64,000 bases of DNA from Clostridiales bacterium (GTDB taxonomy: Bacteria > Bacillota > Desulfotomaculia > Desulfotomaculales > VENG01), in the NCBI GenBank assembly GCA_016278505.1, contig JADQBQ010000033.1:1-64000 (forward strand), written 5' to 3'. Below, one piece after another: positions 42,147-50,682 of this stretch. Below the pieces are notes generated by a model. It was given only the letters and a program-made list of their open reading frames with translations, searched no databases and was not told the DNA's origin. Every line of letters starts with the position of its first letter. The first letter of the stretch is position 1. The translations under genes were made by a program, and so were the position numbers.

Positions 42147-42698
42147 GTGAAAGTGAATGTTAATGAGACTATTTTGCGATTAGTTCAGGGTGATATCACC
42201 CAGCAGGAAACAACGGCTATTGTCAACGCAGCTAACTCGGGGTTGCTGGGCGGAGGAGGAGTGGATGGTGCCATTCACCGTGCCGGCGGCCCGCAGATAC
42301 TGAAGGAATGCAAGGACATAAGGGCCCGGCAGGGGAAGTGTCCCACGGGAGAGGCGGTAATCACTACCGGTGGTAATTTGAAAGCGGATTATGTTATTCA
42401 CACTGTGGGGCCGGTGTGGTTCGGGGGAACGAATAATGAAGAAGAATTGCTGCACAATGCCTATCAAAACAGCCTCAAACTAGCGCAAAAAAAAGGAATC
42501 AAATCTGTTTCGTTTCCTTCTATAAGTACGGGTGCTTACCGCTTCCCCATCGAGAGGGCAGCCCGCATTGCCCTGTCCACGGTTAAGGAATTTATTAATA
42601 TAAACGGGGGCTTTGAAGTAGTTCAATTTGTTCTTTTCAGCCAGGGTGACCTAAAGCAGTATGAAAACGCTTTACAGGAAGTAGACTCGTTCAATTAA
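42147..42698 (+). CDS. Macro-domain protein (O-acetyl-ADP-ribose deacetylase-like)
   Basis: 183 residues. The ADP-ribose pocket is complete: LVQGDITQQETTAIVNAANS, GLLGGGGVDGAIHRAGG, KCPTGEAVIT, YVIHTVGPVW, SFPSISTGAYRFP. Such YmdB/TTHA-like enzymes remove acetyl or ADP-ribosyl groups from ADP-ribose or proteins. GTG 42147 has GGAGGTG 9 bp upstream; an upstream ATG (42087) lacks one. A hairpin terminator lies 130 bp past the stop. Confidence 0.9.
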   Translation: MKVNVNETILRLVQGDITQQETTAIVNAANSGLLGGGGVDGAIHRAGGPQILKECKDIRARQGKCPTGEAVITTGGNLKADYVIHTVGPVWFGGTNNEEELLHNAYQNSLKLAQKKGIKSVSFPSISTGAYRFPIERAARIALSTVKEFININGGFEVVQFVLFSQGDLKQYENALQEVDSFN

Positions 42699-42829
42699 AA
42701 AGGAAAGGTGAATAGAAGTTGCAGCCGGATCGGAGGTTTTATGTTTCTCTGATTGGACTGTTAGGCTTGTTAGGAGAATGATTAAAGGGCTCAATAATTA
42801 AAAAAAACTGTTTGCAAAGTCATTTTCGT

Positions 42830-42865
42830 ACAGTCTATAGGTAAAGTGTAGACTGTGTTTTTTTT
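42830..42865 (+). terminator. Intrinsic terminator after the macro-domain gene
   Basis: ACAGTCTA pairs with TAGACTGT around AGGTAAAGTG, followed by GTTTTTTTTT. The surrounding 42699-43075 gap contains no gene; besides this hairpin it holds only the palindrome at 42956. Confidence 0.75.
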
Positions 42866-42955
42866 ATCGGTCGTTTTCGGCCCCTAAACGGTGGCTGGTT
42901 ATGAGAGGACCATTCGTCTGTTAACACAAGGTGTTTACCCTGTATATGTTGCCAC

Positions 42956-42984
42956 TTGCGTGAAAATTCTTAATTTTTACGCAA
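42956..42984. promoter_or_regulatory. 13-bp palindrome upstream of the acetyl-CoA synthetase gene
   Basis: TTGCGTGAAAATT and AATTTTTACGCAA are complementary (one G-T pair) around CTT. No T-tract follows. It lies 92 bp before the acs start in an AT-rich promoter region and may be an operator. Confidence 0.5.
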
Positions 42985-43075
42985 TAATACCTTATGATAA
43001 TAATACAGCAATCCAAATTGGTATCATAGCGTAATTAATTAAAATTGTATTCTTTATTAAAAGGAGGTTGGCTCA

Positions 43076-45100
43076 ATGTCCGAACAGGAAAAAGCTGGCG
43101 GAGCGCATTATGATGTAACTTGGCAGGAAGAGCAGTATGTACATCCCCCGATGCATTTTGTCGGTCAGGCAAATTGCACGAATCCAAATGTATTTGAAAG
43201 GTTCAGCCTGGATAACTTTCCAGAATGTTTTAAAGAAATGGCAGATTTGTTGGATTGGGACCAATATTGGCATACAACGCTGGATACCAGCGACGCCCCT
43301 TGCTGGAAGTGGTTTGTAGGTGGGAAAATTAATGCCAGCTACAATTGTGTAGACAGGCACTTAAAAAATAATAGAAACAAGACGGCCATTCATTTTGTTT
43401 CCGAGAACGAAAATGAGCCCGTTGTGCACATGACTTACCAGGAGCTTTATAACAAGGTTAATGAAACTGCAGCGGTATTGAAAGACTTTTGTGGTCTTAA
43501 AGCTGGAGACAGGGTTACGCTGCACCTGCCTATGACACCAGAACTTCCCATCACCATGCTGGCCTGTGCCCGGCTGGGAATTATTCACTCCCAGGTGTTT
43601 GCCGGTTTTAGCGGCAGGGCATGTGGTGAGAGGATTTGGGACTCCGAGAGCCGTGTTCTGATTACCATGGATTCTTATTATCGTAGTGGTAAGCTGTTAG
43701 ACCATAAGGCCAATGCCGATGAGGCTTGTGAAGTGGCCAAGAAGGAAGGCCAGGACGTTGATAAGGTTCTTGTCTGGCAGCGCTACCCCGGTAAAAAATC
43801 TTCGCCGACCGAAATGGTAGACGGGAGAGATTATTTTGTCAACGATCTCATGCAAGCCGGCGCAAAGGTAGATCCGGTACCTATGCCTGCAGAGGGGATT
43901 CTGTTCCTCATGTACACCAGTGGCTCCACCGGAAGGCCCAAGGGTGTACAGCACGGCATTGGAGGATACCTATCTTACGTTACCTGGATGTCTAAGTTTG
44001 TACAGGATATTCAACCCAATGATGTTTACTGGTGTATGGCTGACATCGGCTGGATCACCGGTCACTCCTTTATCGTATATGGCCCGTTGGCCCTGGGTGC
44101 CAGCACGGTCATTTACGAAGGGGTACCCACTTATCCGGATGCAGGAAGGACATGGAGAATTGCCCAGGAGTTGGATGTTAGTATTTTCCACACGTCGCCA
44201 ACCGCTATTCGTGGCCTGAGAAAGGCCGGGCCGGATGAGCCTGCCAAGTATAATTTCAAGTTTAAGCATATGACCACAGTGGGTGAGCCAATTGAGCCCG
44301 AAGTGTGGAGATGGTATTACAACGAAGTGGGCAAGCGTGATGTGGCTATTGTGGACACCTGGTGGCAGACTGAGACGGGAGGGTTCCTGTGCAGCACCAT
44401 GCCTGGCATTGATCCTATGAAACCAGGAAGTGCAGGGCCAGGCGTACCCGGAATTCACCCGGTAGTGTTTGATGACCAGGGGACCGAGATTCCGGCAGGT
44501 GCGGGCAAGGCAGGAAATATCTGTATTAAGAACCCCTGGCCGGGCTTGATGCAAACTATTTGGAAGGATCGCCAACGGTTTGTGGATACTTACTATGGTA
44601 AGTACTGTAAGGATACAAACAGTAAGGACTGGCGGGATTGGCCGTACATGGCTGGAGATGCTGCTGTGATGGCTGCCGACGGGTACGTACGGATTCTGGG
44701 CCGCGTGGACGACGTAATTAACGTGGCCGGCCATCGCCTGGGTACTAAGGAAATTGAGTCAGCCGCTCTTACCGCTACAGAAGTGGCAGAGGCAGCTGTT
44801 ATTGCCAAGAAGGATGAGATCAAGGGTGTTGTTCCCGATCTGTATGTTTCCTTGAAGCCCGGCTATGAAGCCAATGAAGAACTTGCTAAAAAAATATCCG
44901 GGTGCGTTTCTACGGTTGTCGGTAAGATTGCCCGGCCGAATCAGGTTTATATTGTGAGTGATATGCCCAAGACCCGTTCCGGAAAGATAATGAGGCGGAT
45001 TCTAGCATCCATTTCTAACCAAGGGGATGTTGGAGACGTAACCACCCTGTCCAACCCGGAAATTGTGGAGGAAATCCGTAAGCGGGTGCAGGGAAGTTAA
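43076..45100 (+). CDS. acs: Acetate-CoA ligase (AMP-forming acetyl-CoA synthetase)
   Basis: 674 residues, normal for Acs. ATP-binding P-loop YTSGSTGRPKGVQHG; acetate-pocket Trp in DTWWQTETGGFL; adenylate-binding YMAGDAAVMAADGYVRILGR; hinge VDDVINVAGHRLGTKEIES; C-terminal catalytic lysine in PKTRSGKIMRRILA, the usual acetylation site. It activates acetate to acetyl-CoA for assimilation or complete oxidation. AAAAGGAGGT precedes ATG 43076. It has its own palindrome upstream and terminator downstream, and a LytS/LytT system follows, possibly its regulator. Confidence 0.95.
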   Translation: MSEQEKAGGAHYDVTWQEEQYVHPPMHFVGQANCTNPNVFERFSLDNFPECFKEMADLLDWDQYWHTTLDTSDAPCWKWFVGGKINASYNCVDRHLKNNRNKTAIHFVSENENEPVVHMTYQELYNKVNETAAVLKDFCGLKAGDRVTLHLPMTPELPITMLACARLGIIHSQVFAGFSGRACGERIWDSESRVLITMDSYYRSGKLLDHKANADEACEVAKKEGQDVDKVLVWQRYPGKKSSPTEMVDGRDYFVNDLMQAGAKVDPVPMPAEGILFLMYTSGSTGRPKGVQHGIGGYLSYVTWMSKFVQDIQPNDVYWCMADIGWITGHSFIVYGPLALGASTVIYEGVPTYPDAGRTWRIAQELDVSIFHTSPTAIRGLRKAGPDEPAKYNFKFKHMTTVGEPIEPEVWRWYYNEVGKRDVAIVDTWWQTETGGFLCSTMPGIDPMKPGSAGPGVPGIHPVVFDDQGTEIPAGAGKAGNICIKNPWPGLMQTIWKDRQRFVDTYYGKYCKDTNSKDWRDWPYMAGDAAVMAADGYVRILGRVDDVINVAGHRLGTKEIESAALTATEVAEAAVIAKKDEIKGVVPDLYVSLKPGYEANEELAKKISGCVSTVVGKIARPNQVYIVSDMPKTRSGKIMRRILASISNQGDVGDVTTLSNPEIVEEIRKRVQGS

Positions 45101-45135
45101 ATAAATTGAGCTTAAACAAATTAATTTGATTGAAG

Positions 45136-45173
45136 ATAGATAGACTGCTAAGCAGTCTATCTATTTTTGTTTT
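45136..45173 (+). terminator. Intrinsic terminator after acs
   Basis: ATAGATAGACTGCT pairs with AGCAGTCTATCTAT with no loop bases beyond the centre, followed by TTTTTGTTTT. The rest of the 45101-45358 gap shows no gene. Confidence 0.85.
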
Positions 45174-45358
45174 AGGAAAGTTTATACCAAACTGATTTAG
45201 CGCCTTTTTTTAAGTTCTATGAATTATTGACTAACTGCAGGAATATGCTTTTTATCGTCGAATGTATACCACAGTAACTGTCTAAGGTTTCATAGGGCGG
45301 TTAATACGAAGTAACTATTAACTAAATATTCTTAAAATTTACATTTTAGAGGCCTATC

Positions 45359-46696
45359 ATGATAAATAACCAGCATTTACTTGCCATAATTATAAGATGG
45401 TTTTTCCTGCATGGAATTGCTCTGATTATAATGTTTGTGGTCAAACCCGGTGTATGGGGTGCCGCAGGTTTGCTGCTTGCCTCCAGTGCAGTGAGCACCG
45501 GGCTTTCTATCGTGTATTTACGGCGTTCAAGGCAGGTTAACTTTGATATTGAACAGGATCATATGGATCCTACTTTACAGATTGCCAGTCAAACGTTGCC
45601 CTATATGCGGCGTGGGTTAAATGAGGAAACAGCCAGGAAAACAGCTGAGATTATTCAAAAAATTGCAGACGTGGCAGCGGTGGCGGTAACTGATCACACG
45701 ACGGTTTTGGCATATATTGGAACCGGCGCTGACCACCACAAGGCAGGGGGGCCAATAATCACTAAGGCTACACGGGATGTTTTGGCAACCGGTGAAATTA
45801 AAATTGTGCTTGACAGCCGTGAATTAAATTGCCCTATGAAAGGATGTCCCCTGGAGTCGGCGGTGGTTGTACCCCTGCAATGTAAAGGTGAAGTTGTAGG
45901 TACTATCAAGCTTTACCGCGTAGAGCGGGGAGAAGTTCCTCCCACGGTGGTTAAGCTTGCAGTAGGTGTGTCGCAGCTATTGGGTATGCAGATGGAATTA
46001 GCGGAGCTGGACCGGCAGGTACAGCTGGTTACCAAGGCGGAACTGGACGCCTTACACGCCCAGATAAACCCACACTTCCTCTTTAACACTTTAAATACTA
46101 TTATTATGTTTAGTCGCACTAATCCTGAAACGGCACGCCGGCTATTGATTCGGCTGGCTTCCTTTTTCCGGCATGCGTTAAAGCGACACGGACATTTTAA
46201 TAGCTTACGGGAAGAAATAGAATACTTAAATACTTACCTGGTACTGGAAAGGGCCCGTTTCCGCGAAAAGCTGCGGGTGGTGCGTGACATAAATGATGAA
46301 CTTCTGGAATACCAGGTGCCGGTGCTTACTATTCAGCCACTGGTAGAAAATGCCATTAAGCACGGTATCTTACCCAAGCCCGAACAGGGCACTGTTCAAG
46401 TGACAGCCCGCAAGATTGACAGTGAAATGGTGATCATTATTCGAGATGACGGCGTGGGCATTGAAGATGATAGGATAAATGATGTGCTTCGGCCGGGCTA
46501 TGGTTCAGGTAACGGGGTAGGACTCAGTAATGTGCATGAAAGGCTTAAAGTCCTTTTCGGTGAGGACTACGGCTTGCGTATTGTGAGCGTGCCTGGTGAG
46601 GGCACTTCAATATATGTAAGAGTACCACTACTGCATGGAACTGCCGAGAAGGAGGGGAAGGAACGTGAAACTCAAAGCGCTAATAGTGGACGATGA
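45359..46696 (+). CDS. LytS-type sensor histidine kinase with GAF-like domain
   Basis: 445 residues. Two membrane helices (LLAIIIRWFFLHGIALIIMF; AAGLLLASSAVSTGLSIVYL) instead of the usual five or six of LytS; a GAF-like domain at about 90-215 with a Cys pair in ELNCPMKGCPLESAVVVPLQ; the His_kinase domain INPHFLFNTLNTIIMFSR (phospho-His); and the ATPase VPVLTIQPLVENAIKHG with GSGNGVGLSNVHERL. The Cys motif may sense redox state or a ligand. GAGG precedes ATG 45359. It overlaps its response-regulator gene by 32 bp. Confidence 0.88.
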   Translation: MINNQHLLAIIIRWFFLHGIALIIMFVVKPGVWGAAGLLLASSAVSTGLSIVYLRRSRQVNFDIEQDHMDPTLQIASQTLPYMRRGLNEETARKTAEIIQKIADVAAVAVTDHTTVLAYIGTGADHHKAGGPIITKATRDVLATGEIKIVLDSRELNCPMKGCPLESAVVVPLQCKGEVVGTIKLYRVERGEVPPTVVKLAVGVSQLLGMQMELAELDRQVQLVTKAELDALHAQINPHFLFNTLNTIIMFSRTNPETARRLLIRLASFFRHALKRHGHFNSLREEIEYLNTYLVLERARFREKLRVVRDINDELLEYQVPVLTIQPLVENAIKHGILPKPEQGTVQVTARKIDSEMVIIIRDDGVGIEDDRINDVLRPGYGSGNGVGLSNVHERLKVLFGEDYGLRIVSVPGEGTSIYVRVPLLHGTAEKEGKERETQSANSGR

Positions 46697-47444
46697 ATAC
46701 CCGGCCCGGCAGGAGCTGCGTTATGCTCTGGATGGTTTTGATAATGTGGAGATAGTTGGAGAGGCTACCAATGCCCAGGAGGCGTTGGCTTTAATAAAGG
46801 CTCTGGATTACCACGTTTTGTTTCTGGATATATCTATGCCGGGTATAAGCGGCCTGGAGCTAGGCGCTACCATACAAGAGATGCAAAACCAGCCCAGCAT
46901 TATTTTTGTTACCGCCTTTGATGAATACGCGGTACAGGCCTTTGAGGTTAACGCTGTGGATTATGTGCTAAAACCGGTGGAGCCCGGTAGGCTAAAAAAG
47001 GCTGTTGATAAGGTAGTTAAATCATATCAGGAAACAGTGGCCGGTTTGGATGTTCCGGAGACAAGCAAAAACGGTAATAATAAAAATAAAACTGATCCTA
47101 ATCAGATTAAAATTGATCGCCTGCCTGCAGAAAAATTGGGTAAAACAGTTCTTGTATCTGAATCAGATATATTTTATGCCTTTACTGAACAGGATTATAT
47201 ATATGTAAAAACTTTTGAGGACAAACTGCTTACACGGTTTACGCTAAAGGATCTGGAAGCGCGGCTTGATTCCACCATGTTTTTCCGAACGCATCGCTGT
47301 TACTTAGTTAATTTGCATAAAGTAAAGGAGATTGTTCCTTTCTTTAATGGAACTTATAATTTAGTGGTAGAAGATAAGAATCACAGCGAGGTGCCGGTTA
47401 GCCGGGCCCAAGCCAAAAAGCTCCGCAAGATATTAGGATTCTGA
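46665..47444 (+). CDS. LytT-type response regulator (REC-LytTR)
   Basis: 259 residues. The receiver has ALIVDDEYPARQELRYALDG, the phospho-Asp in HVLFLDISMPGISGLELG and FVTAFDEYAVQAFEVNAVDY with a conserved Lys in VLKPVEPGR. After an Asn-rich linker comes a LytTR DNA-binding domain (FRTHRCYLVNLHKVKEIVPF). GTG 46665 has GGAGGGG 8 bp upstream, inside the kinase gene. The target promoters are not shown; acs upstream is a candidate. Confidence 0.9.
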   Translation: MKLKALIVDDEYPARQELRYALDGFDNVEIVGEATNAQEALALIKALDYHVLFLDISMPGISGLELGATIQEMQNQPSIIFVTAFDEYAVQAFEVNAVDYVLKPVEPGRLKKAVDKVVKSYQETVAGLDVPETSKNGNNKNKTDPNQIKIDRLPAEKLGKTVLVSESDIFYAFTEQDYIYVKTFEDKLLTRFTLKDLEARLDSTMFFRTHRCYLVNLHKVKEIVPFFNGTYNLVVEDKNHSEVPVSRAQAKKLRKILGF

Positions 47445-47470
47445 AGCCCTTCCTTAAGGAAGGGCTTTTT
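47444..47470 (+). terminator. Intrinsic terminator after lytT
   Basis: AAGCCCTTCC pairs with GGAAGGGCTT around TTAA, followed by TTT. It starts at the last base of the stop codon. Confidence 0.85.
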
Positions 47471-47564
47471 GGTGTATAAGGGTATAAGTGTAAGTTAAAA
47501 CTACTAATAAGTTCCAGTGAATCATTAACTAATATTACCTAAAGATTTTTTGTAGGAGGTTTTT

Positions 47565-47918
47565 ATGAAGGCAGTTTGGGATATGCTCAGCGACCAGAAA
47601 ATATGGGCTTTGTTGGGCGACGTGGAGCGGGAAATTGACACCGATGTAACCAGGTTGATGCTAATTGAACTGTTTAGCCGTCTTAAAGTGGTGGAAGAAG
47701 AAAACCTCGCCCTCAGGATATTGCTCTTGGAAGAGGGTACGGTCGATGAGGAATTATATAAGGTAACCCGGGATGCTGTGCGCGAGTTCATGCTCAGGAA
47801 AGACAATGAAAAGGCAAGAGAAACCAGCTTTTTTGCTACCTCTGGTATCCCCTTTCCACAGTGGGTTAACTTTAAGCTGCACGGCACCTTCGATACAAAT
47901 GCAGAAGCGGAACACTAA
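47565..47918 (+). CDS. Conserved hypothetical helical protein
   Basis: 117 residues, mainly helical with a leucine-rich middle (IELFSRLKVVEEENLALRIL) that could be a coiled coil. The end ATSGIPFPQWVNFKLHGTF is distinctive. TAGGAGG precedes ATG 47565. I do not recognise a domain. It stands between a terminator and a long palindrome; a role with acpS downstream is not shown. Confidence 0.6.
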   Translation: MKAVWDMLSDQKIWALLGDVEREIDTDVTRLMLIELFSRLKVVEEENLALRILLLEEGTVDEELYKVTRDAVREFMLRKDNEKARETSFFATSGIPFPQWVNFKLHGTFDTNAEAEH

Positions 47919-47923
47919 CACAA

Positions 47924-47962
47924 TAAGTTAACGAAAGGTGCCTGGCACCTTTCGTTAACTTA
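47924..47962. repeat. 39-bp near-perfect palindrome
   Basis: Two 19-bp arms (TAAGTTAACGAAAGGTGCC and its complement) around a single T. The GGTGCCTGGCACC centre is a common REP/RAYT-type core in other bacteria. Located 6 bp after a stop codon, it can also serve as a transcript end. Confidence 0.85.
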
Positions 47963-48049
47963 TTTGCGACCTGCCAATCACCAATCACCAACCACCCAAA
48001 CGGCAGGTTTTTTCTTTTTGGCGTTGAAATCTGAACCGGGGTGTATTTT

Positions 48050-48442
48050 ATGATAGCTGGTATAGGTACAGACATAGTAAGCATAGAACGTATAGAAAAG
48101 GCCGCGGCACGCCTGGGAGAGCGATTTCTGGAACGGCTTTTTACCCGGGATGAACGCGGGTACTGTGAAGGTAGAAAACAGTGCTGGCAGTGTTACGCCG
48201 CCAGGTTTGCAGCTAAAGAGGCGGTTTTAAAGGCCATGGGAACGGGCCTTGCCGGGTGCTGCTGGACCGATGTGGAAGTGGTCAATGACTCTGCAGGAAG
48301 GCCGCAAATAAGGCTTTCCGGCCAGGCGGGACGCCTGGCCCGGGAAAAGGGGATGGGGCAAATTTTGATTAGCTTGTCCCATGAAAAGGATAAGGCCCTG
48401 GCCTTTGCGGTGGCGGTTGCCGGGGAGGATAAAAGTTTGTGA
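48050..48442 (+). CDS. acpS: Holo-[acyl-carrier-protein] synthase
   Basis: 130 residues, normal length. AGIGTDIVSIERIEKAAARL carries the metal-binding Asp; ARFAAKEAVLKAMGTG the Glu-Lys signature; LISLSHEKDKALAFAVA the conserved C-terminus. It transfers phosphopantetheine from CoA to acyl carrier protein. ATG 48050 has GGGGTG 8 bp upstream; GTG 48041 is less likely. In related bacteria acpS, nnr and alr adjoin; here a 620-bp repeat element separates acpS from nnr. Confidence 0.93.
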   Translation: MIAGIGTDIVSIERIEKAAARLGERFLERLFTRDERGYCEGRKQCWQCYAARFAAKEAVLKAMGTGLAGCCWTDVEVVNDSAGRPQIRLSGQAGRLAREKGMGQILISLSHEKDKALAFAVAVAGEDKSL

Positions 48443-48470
48443 CGGGATTTGTGAATGTATTTCTCTGGGG

Positions 48471-49090
48471 TTATTTTTTTGACGGGATTTACGGGATAAG
48501 CGGGATTAAAGGCTTTGCATGTCTTGCTTTGGGGACAACAATAGTTCTTTGACAGGATTAACAGGATTAAAACAGGATTTTAAAATTCACGGGTATGAAA
48601 TTTTATGGATTTAATAAAGTGCTTGGGGGTTTATTAAGTTTTCGCATGGTTTTTTATAGAAAAACAGATGAAATAATATATAAAATACGGGATTAAAGAT
48701 TTTGCATGTCCTGCTTTGGGGACAATAATAATTCTTTTGACGGGATTGACGGGATAAGCGGGATTTAAGGCTTTGCATGTCCTGCTTTGGGGTCAAAATT
48801 AATTCTTTGACAGGATTACAGGATAAACAGGATTTTTAGCTTTTCTTGTTTTCCTTTATATTCCTTTTTATATAATATTCATTAGAATTAATTTGTCTTG
48901 GCGGTTTTGTTTTATTTTTAATAATTCACATTAACTCTTTTAAGCTTAACTTATAACCTGATATTTAATCAATATTTTTTAATCCCTTATCCTGCTAATC
49001 CTGTAATCCTGTCTAATATGTTTGCCTTTTCCTTTCTCTTTGGTTTTAATCTCTATCCCATAAATCCCGTTAATCCCGTCAAAAAAGGTC
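48471..49090. repeat. Palindromic GACAGGATT repeat element (copy 2, about 620 bp)
   Basis: Plus-oriented units (GACGGGATTTACGGGATAAG, GACAGGATTAACAGGATT, and so on) at 48480, 48550, 48740 and 48810 are linked by GCATGTCCTGCTTTGGGGAC. A 140-bp AT-rich middle follows (GGCGGTTTTGTTTTATTTTT, ACATTAACTCTT), then reverse-oriented units at 48981-49015 and 49052-49082. The middle and arms match 51826-52345 in reverse complement. It fills the whole acpS-nnr gap and shows no gene. Confidence 0.85.
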
Positions 49091-49131
49091 TTTTCTTTAT
49101 CTTCTGATTTTCTTATTTGGAGGTGTGTTTT

Positions 49132-50682
49132 GTGCGGGTGGTAACGGCAGCGGAGATGCGTGAGATAGATAGAACTGCCATTGAGGACTATGGTATTCCC
49201 GGTGTAGTTTTGATGGAGAACGCCGGGCGGCAGGTGGTCAATGCAGTGGTTGATATGCTCGGAAATGTTAACGATAAAATAATCCTTGTTATAGCCGGAA
49301 AGGGCAATAACGGGGGGGACGGGTTTGTGGTGGCCCGTCACCTTAAAAATATGGGTGCAGAAGTGTTTGTCCATCTTCTGGCGGATGTATCTCAAATAAA
49401 AGATGATGCTAAAATAAATCTGGATGTATGGCTAAAAATGGGCGGGAAGGTTACCAATCCGCTTAATGAAGGAAAGGAATTGTTGGATACGCAGTTAGCT
49501 CGCTCCCATGTAGTTGTCGATGCCCTTTATGGTACAGGTTTTAAGGGGAGTATGCGGGAAAATGTTGTCCCGGTGGTGGAAGCTTTGAATTCCTGCCCGG
49601 CGCCGGTTATTGCGGTAGACATCCCGTCTGGGCTTGAGGCTGATACCGGCCTGGTGCAGGGCCCCTGCATTAAGGCGTCGGAGACAGTAACCTTCGGGTT
49701 GCCCAAAACCGGGCTGGTTACAGGATTGGGCCCGGAATATTGTGGCCGGCTGCATGTAGCCGATATTTCTATTCCGCATGTGGTAACCAGGGGTGGAAAG
49801 ACAGAACTGGTAACCGGTGAGAAAGTGCAGCAGCTTTTACCAAGCCGCACGGCTTGTGCCCACAAGGGAGACTTCGGCCATGCCATGGTAGTGGGAGGTT
49901 CGCCGGGAATGAGCGGGGCCGTATGCCTGGCCGCTCGGGCTTGCGTCAGAAGCGGGGCCGGTCTGGTAACTGCCGCCGTTCCCTGGGGCCTGCACCCGGT
50001 GGTAGAAATCAAACTGACGGAAATTATGACCATGCCGCTGCCGGAAAACGTGGATGGGTTTTTATCTGAGCAGGCTCTGGAGGTCATTAGCGAGCTGTTG
50101 GAAAAAATGGATGTGTTGGCCATAGGGCCGGGACTGGGAACTTACCAGGAGACAGTTAAGTTAGTGGGAGAAGTGTTGAAAATCGCAAAGGTTCCTTGTG
50201 TTATTGATGCCGACGGTATAAATGCTGTGGCACAATCGGGGTTTAGCCTGCTGGAAATGCAGGCCGGTGCGGTGCTCACACCTCATCCCGGCGAAATGGC
50301 CCGCCTTATGGGATGCACTGTGGCGGAAGTGCAGGCAGATAGGCTGGGCATTGCCCGCCGGGCAGCCGCCGAGTCAGGTGCCGTGGTGGTGCTCAAGGGG
50401 GCCGGAACCATCGTGGCGCTGCCCGGTGGTAGGGCCTATATTAATAATACGGGCAACCCGGGTATGGCCTCCGGGGGTGCAGGTGATGTGCTCACCGGTA
50501 TCATCGCCGGTTTGCTGGCTCAGGGTCTCTCAGCTGAAAATGCTGCCGTGGCCGGAGTCTATTTGCACGGCCTGGCCGGAGATAAGGCCGCCGGCGAAAA
50601 GGGAAAAGCCGGTATCCTGGCCGGGGATGTGACGGAAGTTCTACCCGAGTGTATAAAAGATACAAAGGGGGAGCCGGTGTGA
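49132..50682 (+). CDS. nnr: Bifunctional NAD(P)H-hydrate epimerase/dehydratase
   Basis: 516 residues. The N-terminal YjeF_N epimerase covers about 1-215 (MREIDRTAIEDYGIPGVVLM, GKGNNGGDGFVVARHLKNMG). The C-terminal ADP-dependent dehydratase is a ribokinase fold (HKGDFGHAMVVGGSPGMSGA, VLTPHPGEMARLMG, NPGMASGGAGDVLTGIIAGL). It repairs damaged hydrated NAD(P)H. GTG 49132 follows GGAGGTG by 7 bp. Its last codon overlaps the alr start (GTGA). A repeat element lies on either side of the nnr-alr pair. Confidence 0.94.
   Translation: MRVVTAAEMREIDRTAIEDYGIPGVVLMENAGRQVVNAVVDMLGNVNDKIILVIAGKGNNGGDGFVVARHLKNMGAEVFVHLLADVSQIKDDAKINLDVWLKMGGKVTNPLNEGKELLDTQLARSHVVVDALYGTGFKGSMRENVVPVVEALNSCPAPVIAVDIPSGLEADTGLVQGPCIKASETVTFGLPKTGLVTGLGPEYCGRLHVADISIPHVVTRGGKTELVTGEKVQQLLPSRTACAHKGDFGHAMVVGGSPGMSGAVCLAARACVRSGAGLVTAAVPWGLHPVVEIKLTEIMTMPLPENVDGFLSEQALEVISELLEKMDVLAIGPGLGTYQETVKLVGEVLKIAKVPCVIDADGINAVAQSGFSLLEMQAGAVLTPHPGEMARLMGCTVAEVQADRLGIARRAAAESGAVVVLKGAGTIVALPGGRAYINNTGNPGMASGGAGDVLTGIIAGLLAQGLSAENAAVAGVYLHGLAGDKAAGEKGKAGILAGDVTEVLPECIKDTKGEPV

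Noticed and set aside
42785-42865. T-box or other leader RNA before acs
   Set aside because: Only a simple terminator hairpin is seen; no T-box motif or riboswitch consensus.
48471-49090. CRISPR array from regularly spaced repeats
   Set aside because: Units are degenerate, about 10 bp apart within a triplet, both orientations occur, spacers are shared between copies and no cas genes are present.
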